From assembly GCA_021442155.1 (NCBI GenBank), contig CM038222.1:19850923-19914922 (forward strand): 64,000 nt of DNA, read 5' to 3'. Within the stretch, counting starts at the first letter, position 1. Every line of letters starts with the position of its first letter. A program made the translations under genes and the position numbers. The stretch comes from Cymbidium sinense (lineage: Eukaryota > Streptophyta > Magnoliopsida > Asparagales > Orchidaceae). This document shows positions 58,884 to 64,000 of this stretch, one piece after another. The notes under the pieces were generated by a model. That model had not been told where the DNA came from. It saw only the letters and a list, made by a program, of their open reading frames with translations, and ran no database searches.

Positions 58884-61654
58884 AACCCTAAACCATAAAA
58901 ACTAAACACCTAAAAGCCTAAACACTAAACCCTAAACCTTATACCCTAAACATTAAATACTAAAACCCTAAACCCTAAAACCCTAAGTCCTAAATCTTAA
59001 ACCCTAAAGCCTAAACCCTAAACCCTAAACCCTAAACCCTAAAAACCTAAAACATAAACCTAAATAAAAGAAGAAAGTAAAATCAAATAAAAACCTAAAC
59101 CTAAACCTTTAAAAAAGTAAATAAAATAAAATAAATAAAAACCTAAATTAAACTAAGAAAATAAAATAAACCTAAGAATTAAAAACCTAAATAAAATAAA
59201 AACTAAACATAAAATAAAAATAAAGAAACTTAAAATAAAATAAAATAAAAACTAAATAAAAACTTGAACCTCAAAAATAAACCAAAATGTAAAATGTAAA
59301 AATAAATAAAAAATAAAACTTAAACCCTAAATTAAAAAAAACATAAACTTAAAATAAAAATAAAATAAACAAAATAAAATGAACCTAAACCTAAACTAAA
59401 ATAAAGTAAACTAAAATAAATAAAACCTAAACTAAGAACTAAAATAAACTAAACCTAAACCTAAACCTAAATTAAATAAAATAAAATAAATTAAAAATAA
59501 ACCTAAACCTAAACTGGAATATAATTCCTAAAAGTAAACCTAAAATAAAAACCTAAAGCCTAATCCTAAAAAACATAAAAATAAAAACCTAAACCTAAAC
59601 CTTAAAATAAAAAATAAAACCTAAACCTAAAAAATAAACTAAAATAAAAAACCTAAATAAAAATAAATACACCTAAATTAAATAAACCAAACAAAATAAA
59701 AATAAAAAAAACTAAATAAAAATATATAATAAAATAAACAAAAATATATTAAAAATAAACTAAGTGAACTAAAGAAACCTAAACCTGGCAGTTTACTTAA
59801 TCTTTTCTTAAAAATTGTAAACCCTAAAATTAACCCTAAACTCTAAACCTTAAACCTACAACCCTAAACCCTAAACCCTAAAAAAACTAAACTCTATACC
59901 CAAAACCCTAAACCCTAAACCTTAAACCCAAACCCTAACACTAAACCCTAAACCCTAAATCCTAAACCTTGAACCCTAAAACCATAAACCCTAAACTCTA
60001 AACTAACCCTAAACCCTAAACCCTAAAGCCTAAAAACTCTAAACCCAAAAGCATAAAGACTAAACCCTAAACCCTAAACCCTAAAATCGTAAACCATTAA
60101 AAACTAAACCCTAAACCCTAAACCCTAAATCCTAAACACTAAATCCTAATCATGAAACCCTTAAAACATAAACTTAAGCTAAATAAAACCTAAAAATTTT
60201 ATATATAAAAAAATATAAACCTAAATAAAATAAAAACCTAAACTAAAATCTAAAAAACATAAAAAAAACTAAAATAAAATAATTAAAAACCTAAACTAAA
60301 CTAAAAAACAAAATAAAATTTAGAATAAAAAAACCTAAATAAAAATAAATAAACCAAAAATAAAATAAAAAGTAAATAAAAACCTAAACCTCAAAAATAT
60401 ACTTAAAAGTAAAATGTAAAAATAAATAAAAAATTAATCCTAAACCCTAAACCTAAAATAAAAATAAAAATAAAAAAATTAAATAAATCTAAACCTAAAC
60501 GAAAATAAATAAAACGTAAACCTAAACCCACAATAAACAAACCTAAACCCAAACCTAAACTAAATAAAATAAAATAAACTAAAAAAAACCAAAACCTAAA
60601 CTAAAAAATAAAACCTAAAAATAAACCTAAGATAAAAACCTAAAATGTAAACCTAAAAAAAACCTAAACATAAACTTAAAAATAAAAAGTAAAACATAAA
60701 ACTAAAAAATAAAATAAAAATAAAACTAAACTAAAAAATAAACTTAAACCTAAAAAAATAAACTAAAATAAAAAACCTAAACTAAAATAAATAAACCTAA
60801 AATAAATAAACAAAACTAAATAAAAATAAATAAAATAAACTAAAATAAATAAAAAATAAAGTAAATAAATTAAATAAACCTAAACCTACTTGTTTACTTA
60901 ATTCTAAAAAAAACCCCTAAACCTTAAACAATAAACCCTAAAACCCTAAACACTAAAGCCTAAACACTAAACCTTAAAACAAACTCTAAACCCGAAACCA
61001 TAAACATTAAAAACTAAAAAACTTAAACCTAAACTAAATAAAACCTAAAAAAACCTAAACCTAAATAAGATTAAAACATTAAATGAAATAAAAACCTAAA
61101 CTAAAACCTATACCTAAACCTAAACCAAAAAATAAAATAAAATAAAAACTAAAAACTAAAAACTAAAATCAAGTAAAATAAATAAAAACCTAAACTAAAC
61201 TAAAAAATAAAATAAACCTAAAACTTAAAAAACTTAAATAAAATAAAAACTAAACATAAAATAAAAATAAAATAAAACTAAATTAAATAAAAATAAGAAA
61301 AATATACTAAATAAACCTAAACCTATTGGTTCTAAAAAACTCTTAAACCTTAAATCTTAAACCCTAAACCCTAAACCTTAAACCCTAAACCCTAAACCTA
61401 AACCCTAAACCCTAAACCCTACACCTAAAAAACCCTACGCCATAAAAAACCTTAAAACCTAAACCCTATAACCAAACCCTAAACCTTAAACCCTAAAAGC
61501 ATAAACCCTAAAAGCCCTAAACCCTAATCCCTAAAACCTAAACCCTAAACCCTAAACCCTAAACCCTAAACCCCAAACCCGAAACCCTAATCCTAATCCT
61601 AAAGTAACTAAATAAATTAAAAAAATAAACTTAATAAACCTTAAAATAAACCTT

Positions 61655-62128
61655 AAAAATGGGCACAACATTGATGGCAGGAACATCACCGTCAACTAAG
61701 CTCATTCTAGACCTGGCGGTGGAGGCGAAGCCGGAGGTGATGGTTATCGTAGTGGTGCTGGGGGATCTGGAGGTGTTGGTGGATATGGAGGTGGTGGTGG
61801 GAGTAGTGGTGGTTATGGAGGTAGGAGGAGCAATGCAAGTTATAGCCATGATGGTTGCTAATGGAGAGATTGGGGATATGATGGTTGATCCTACTACCAA
61901 GAGGCAAGCTGGATGGGAGATGAAGAAATTAAAAATGCCGATCTGACCACGCTATGGAACTATCTTTAAGTTAGAGACGGTTCTAGTTATCTAGGGTTTT
62001 TGATTTGCACAATGCATGCTCATTTTTGATCTATGTCATCGCTTGTATCTCAGATAACTTGGTGTGTTACTTAGTTGATGAAATCAAAAAGAAGAAATGT
62101 TTAATATGAATTTTTTCTCTATTAAAAA
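61655..62128 (+). pseudogene. Glycine-rich RNA-binding protein 3' fragment, copy 7
   Basis: The frame from 61,655 reads NGHNIDGRNITVN, a stop for Glu, AHSRPGGGGEAGGDGYRSG, then GGVGGYGGGGGSSGGYGGRR. It then decays with a stop near 61,859 and loses the GNWRN end. The 3' UTR-like part with TATCTAGGGTTTTTGATTTG and CTTGGTGTGTTACTTAG is kept, ending at CTCTATTAAAAAG near 62,128. The 50 bp before the cassette match copies 1-3. Open frames 61659-61946 (plus), 61631-61900 and 61707-61907 (minus) are out-of-register readings. Confidence 0.87.
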
Positions 62129-63673
62129 GAAACCAAAAAATTTTAACCCTAAACTAAAACCCGAACCCTAAACCTAAAACCTAAGCCCTAAATCCTAAAC
62201 CCTAAAAATAAAAAAAATAAAAAAATAAAAAGAAACCCTAACCCTAAACCCTTAAACTTAACACTAACCCTAAACCCTAAACCCTAAACTGGAACCCTAA
62301 ACCTAAAAACTAAACTCTAAACCCTAAACCCTAAACCCTAAAAATGCTAAACCATAAACCCTAAACACTAAAAACCCTAAACCCTAAACCCCAAACCCTA
62401 AACCCTAAAACCCTAAAGCCTAAACCCTAATCCCTAAACCCTAAAACCTAAACCCTATACCCTAAACCCTAAAGAGCTAAAAACATAAACCTAAACTAAA
62501 TAAAAAACCTAAACCAAAATAAAATAAGAAAATAAAATAAAATAAACCACAACACATTTAAACTAAACCTAAACCTAAGCCTAAGGAAAAAATAAAAAAT
62601 AAAAACTAAACTAAAATAAAATAAATAAAACCTAAAGTAAACTAAAAATAAAAACTAAACAAAATAAAAGCTAAACTTAAAATAAAAAAAATAAACCTAA
62701 AATAAAATAAAATAAAATTATATAAAACCTCAACATAAAAATAAACCAAAAAATAAAACCTAATCCTAAAATAAAATAAAATAAACTTAAACTAAAATAA
62801 AACTAAACTAAAATAAATAAAATTTAAACCTAAACTAAATAAATAAACTAAACTAAACCTAAACTAAATAAAATAAAATAAACTAAAATAAACCTAAACT
62901 AAAATAAAACCTAATAATAAACTAAAATAAATACTTAAAACCTAAACTTTAAAATCAAATCAAAATCAAACACTAAAATAAAAATAAAACCTAAACTTAA
63001 AAATAAAATAAACATATAAATTAAAAAATAAACCAAACCAAAACCTAAAAATAAACTAAAATAAAAAACCTAAACTAAAATAAAATAACCTAAAATAAAT
63101 ACACTAAACTTAATAAAAAAATGAACATAAATAAAATAAAATAAACTAAATTAAATAGAAAATAGACTAAATAATCTAAATAAACCTAAAACCTGCTGTT
63201 TGGTTAATTTTAAAAAAATTCTAAATCCACTACCCTACACTAACCCTAAACCCTAAACCATAAAGCCTAAACACTAAACCACCACTAAACTAAACCTCCT
63301 AAATGTTAAACCCCAAACCCTAAACCCTAAACCACAAAACCTAAATCTAAACTAAACCCAAAATAAACATATAAAAAAATCTAAACTTTTATAATAATAA
63401 AATAAAATCAAATACAAACCTAAACTAAAACTAAAATGTAAACCTAAACCCAAAAATAAAATAAAATAAACTAATCAAAATTAATTAAAATAAAATAAAT
63501 AAAAATCTAAACTAAACTAAAAAATAAAATAAACCTAAGAATAAAAAACCTAAATAAAAGAAAAACTAAATGTAAAATAAAAATAAAATAAACCTAAAAT
63601 AAAATAAAATAAAAATTAAATAAAAACCTAAACCTAAAAATAAACCTAAAAATAAAACCTAAACCTAAACCTT

Positions 63674-64000
63674 AAGAATGGGCAGAACCTTGATGGCAGG
63701 AAAATTACCATCAACCAGGGCCAGATCAGATGTAGTGGAGGCAGGTGGTGGTTATATCTAGTGGTGGGAGATCTAGAGGTGCTGGTGGATATGGAGGTGG
63801 TGGTTGGAGTAGTGGTGGTTTTGGAAGCTAGATGAGCAATGGAGGTTACAGCAGTAGTGGTGGTGGATGGAGAGATCAGGGATATGATGGTGGATCTCGA
63901 GAGGAAAGGGTGGTTCTTATGGGAACTAGAGAAATTGAAGAATGTATGATTTGATATGCTACTTATGGAGCTGTGTCTTCATAGTAGAGATGGTTTTAGT
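63674..64000 (+). pseudogene. Glycine-rich RNA-binding protein 3' fragment, copy 8 (runs off the window)
   Basis: This starts KNGQNLDGRKITINQGQIR, the only copy here with NGQNLDGR uninterrupted in the original register and no stop through the NEAQSR position (here NQGQIR). A frameshift follows near 63,740, and the glycine tail continues in another frame (GAGGYGGGGWSSGGFG, then GYDGGS). The C-terminal GNWRN is altered to GTREIEE. The window ends within the 3' UTR-like part. Confidence 0.87.

Larger units (their letters stand above)
42111..64000 (+). repeat. Telomere-like array, block 4
   Basis: The longest block has the C-rich strand on + throughout. Anchors or decayed anchors lie at about 42,551, 43,609, 46,695, 47,447, 48,368, 49,461, 52,805, 53,582, 54,517, 55,757, 56,972, 58,334, 59,783, 60,884, 61,320 and 63,191; most steps are 750-1,450 bp. 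The usual form is CCTAC-N2-GTTTACTTAATTTAAAA followed by CCCTAAA words. A variant CATATCAATTA-TTACATTTTC occurs at 47,447 and 53,582. GR-RBP cassettes begin at 57,240, 58,730, 61,655 and 63,674. The part 43,980-56,150 is a segmental tandem duplication. No ORF inside the repeat is credible. Confidence 0.9.

Noticed and set aside
2691..64000. A functional chromosome-end telomere
   Set aside because: Perfect CCCTAAA runs are only a few units long, the repeat is highly degenerate and mixed with AAATAAA words, and retroelements and gene fragments are embedded. It is telomere-derived but interstitial or subtelomeric.

Overview
The window is repeat-dominated nuclear DNA from a land plant, most likely a flowering plant with a large genome. 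The evidence is the Arabidopsis-type telomere heptamer (CCCTAAA on the + strand), a plant glycine-rich RNA-binding protein (GR-RBP) as the only captured host gene, and plant-type Ty3/gypsy, RTE and L1 retroelements. No intact protein-coding gene, tRNA or rRNA is supported. Everything coding-like is a broken retroelement or a pseudogene fragment. The species cannot be determined from the sequence; a monocot is only a weak guess.

Layout. 1-2,690: minus-strand Ty3/gypsy gag remnant (element A). 2,691-7,159: degenerate telomere-like array block 1 with two GR-RBP cassettes. 7,160-10,065: minus-strand RTE-type LINE, broken. 10,066-16,931: array block 2, about seven units of roughly 1 kb. 16,932-20,095: plus-strand L1-like LINE with a DUF4283-type ORF1 remnant, no recognisable ORF2, and a short poly(A) tail. 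20,096-25,345: array block 3 with two GR-RBP cassettes. 25,346-42,110: minus-strand Ty3/gypsy element B, probably Tat lineage, with gag, protease (PR), reverse transcriptase (RT), RNase H and integrase (IN) all recognisable but broken. Its protease region is split by about 6.6 kb of non-coding insertion (33,760-40,400), and the DNA beyond its integrase is made of diverged tandem subrepeats. 42,111-64,000: array block 4 with a 6 kb-scale segmental duplication and four more GR-RBP cassettes, the last running off the window.

The most distinctive structure is the array itself. It is not a simple telomere tract. It is a composite satellite in which CCCTAAA-rich stretches alternate with CCTAAA/AAATAAA-rich stretches, and a conserved non-telomeric anchor (core GTTTACTTAATTTAAAA) marks the change from one to the other about every 1 kb. 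A subset of units carries a roughly 450-490 bp cassette: the end of the RRM, the glycine-rich tail and the 3' UTR of a GR-RBP gene, always in the same orientation and with the same 5' breakpoint. The simplest history is that one gene fragment, possibly a 5'-truncated processed retrocopy, landed once in a telomere-derived repeat and was then amplified with it. LINE and LTR elements invaded later, and local segmental duplication expanded block 4.
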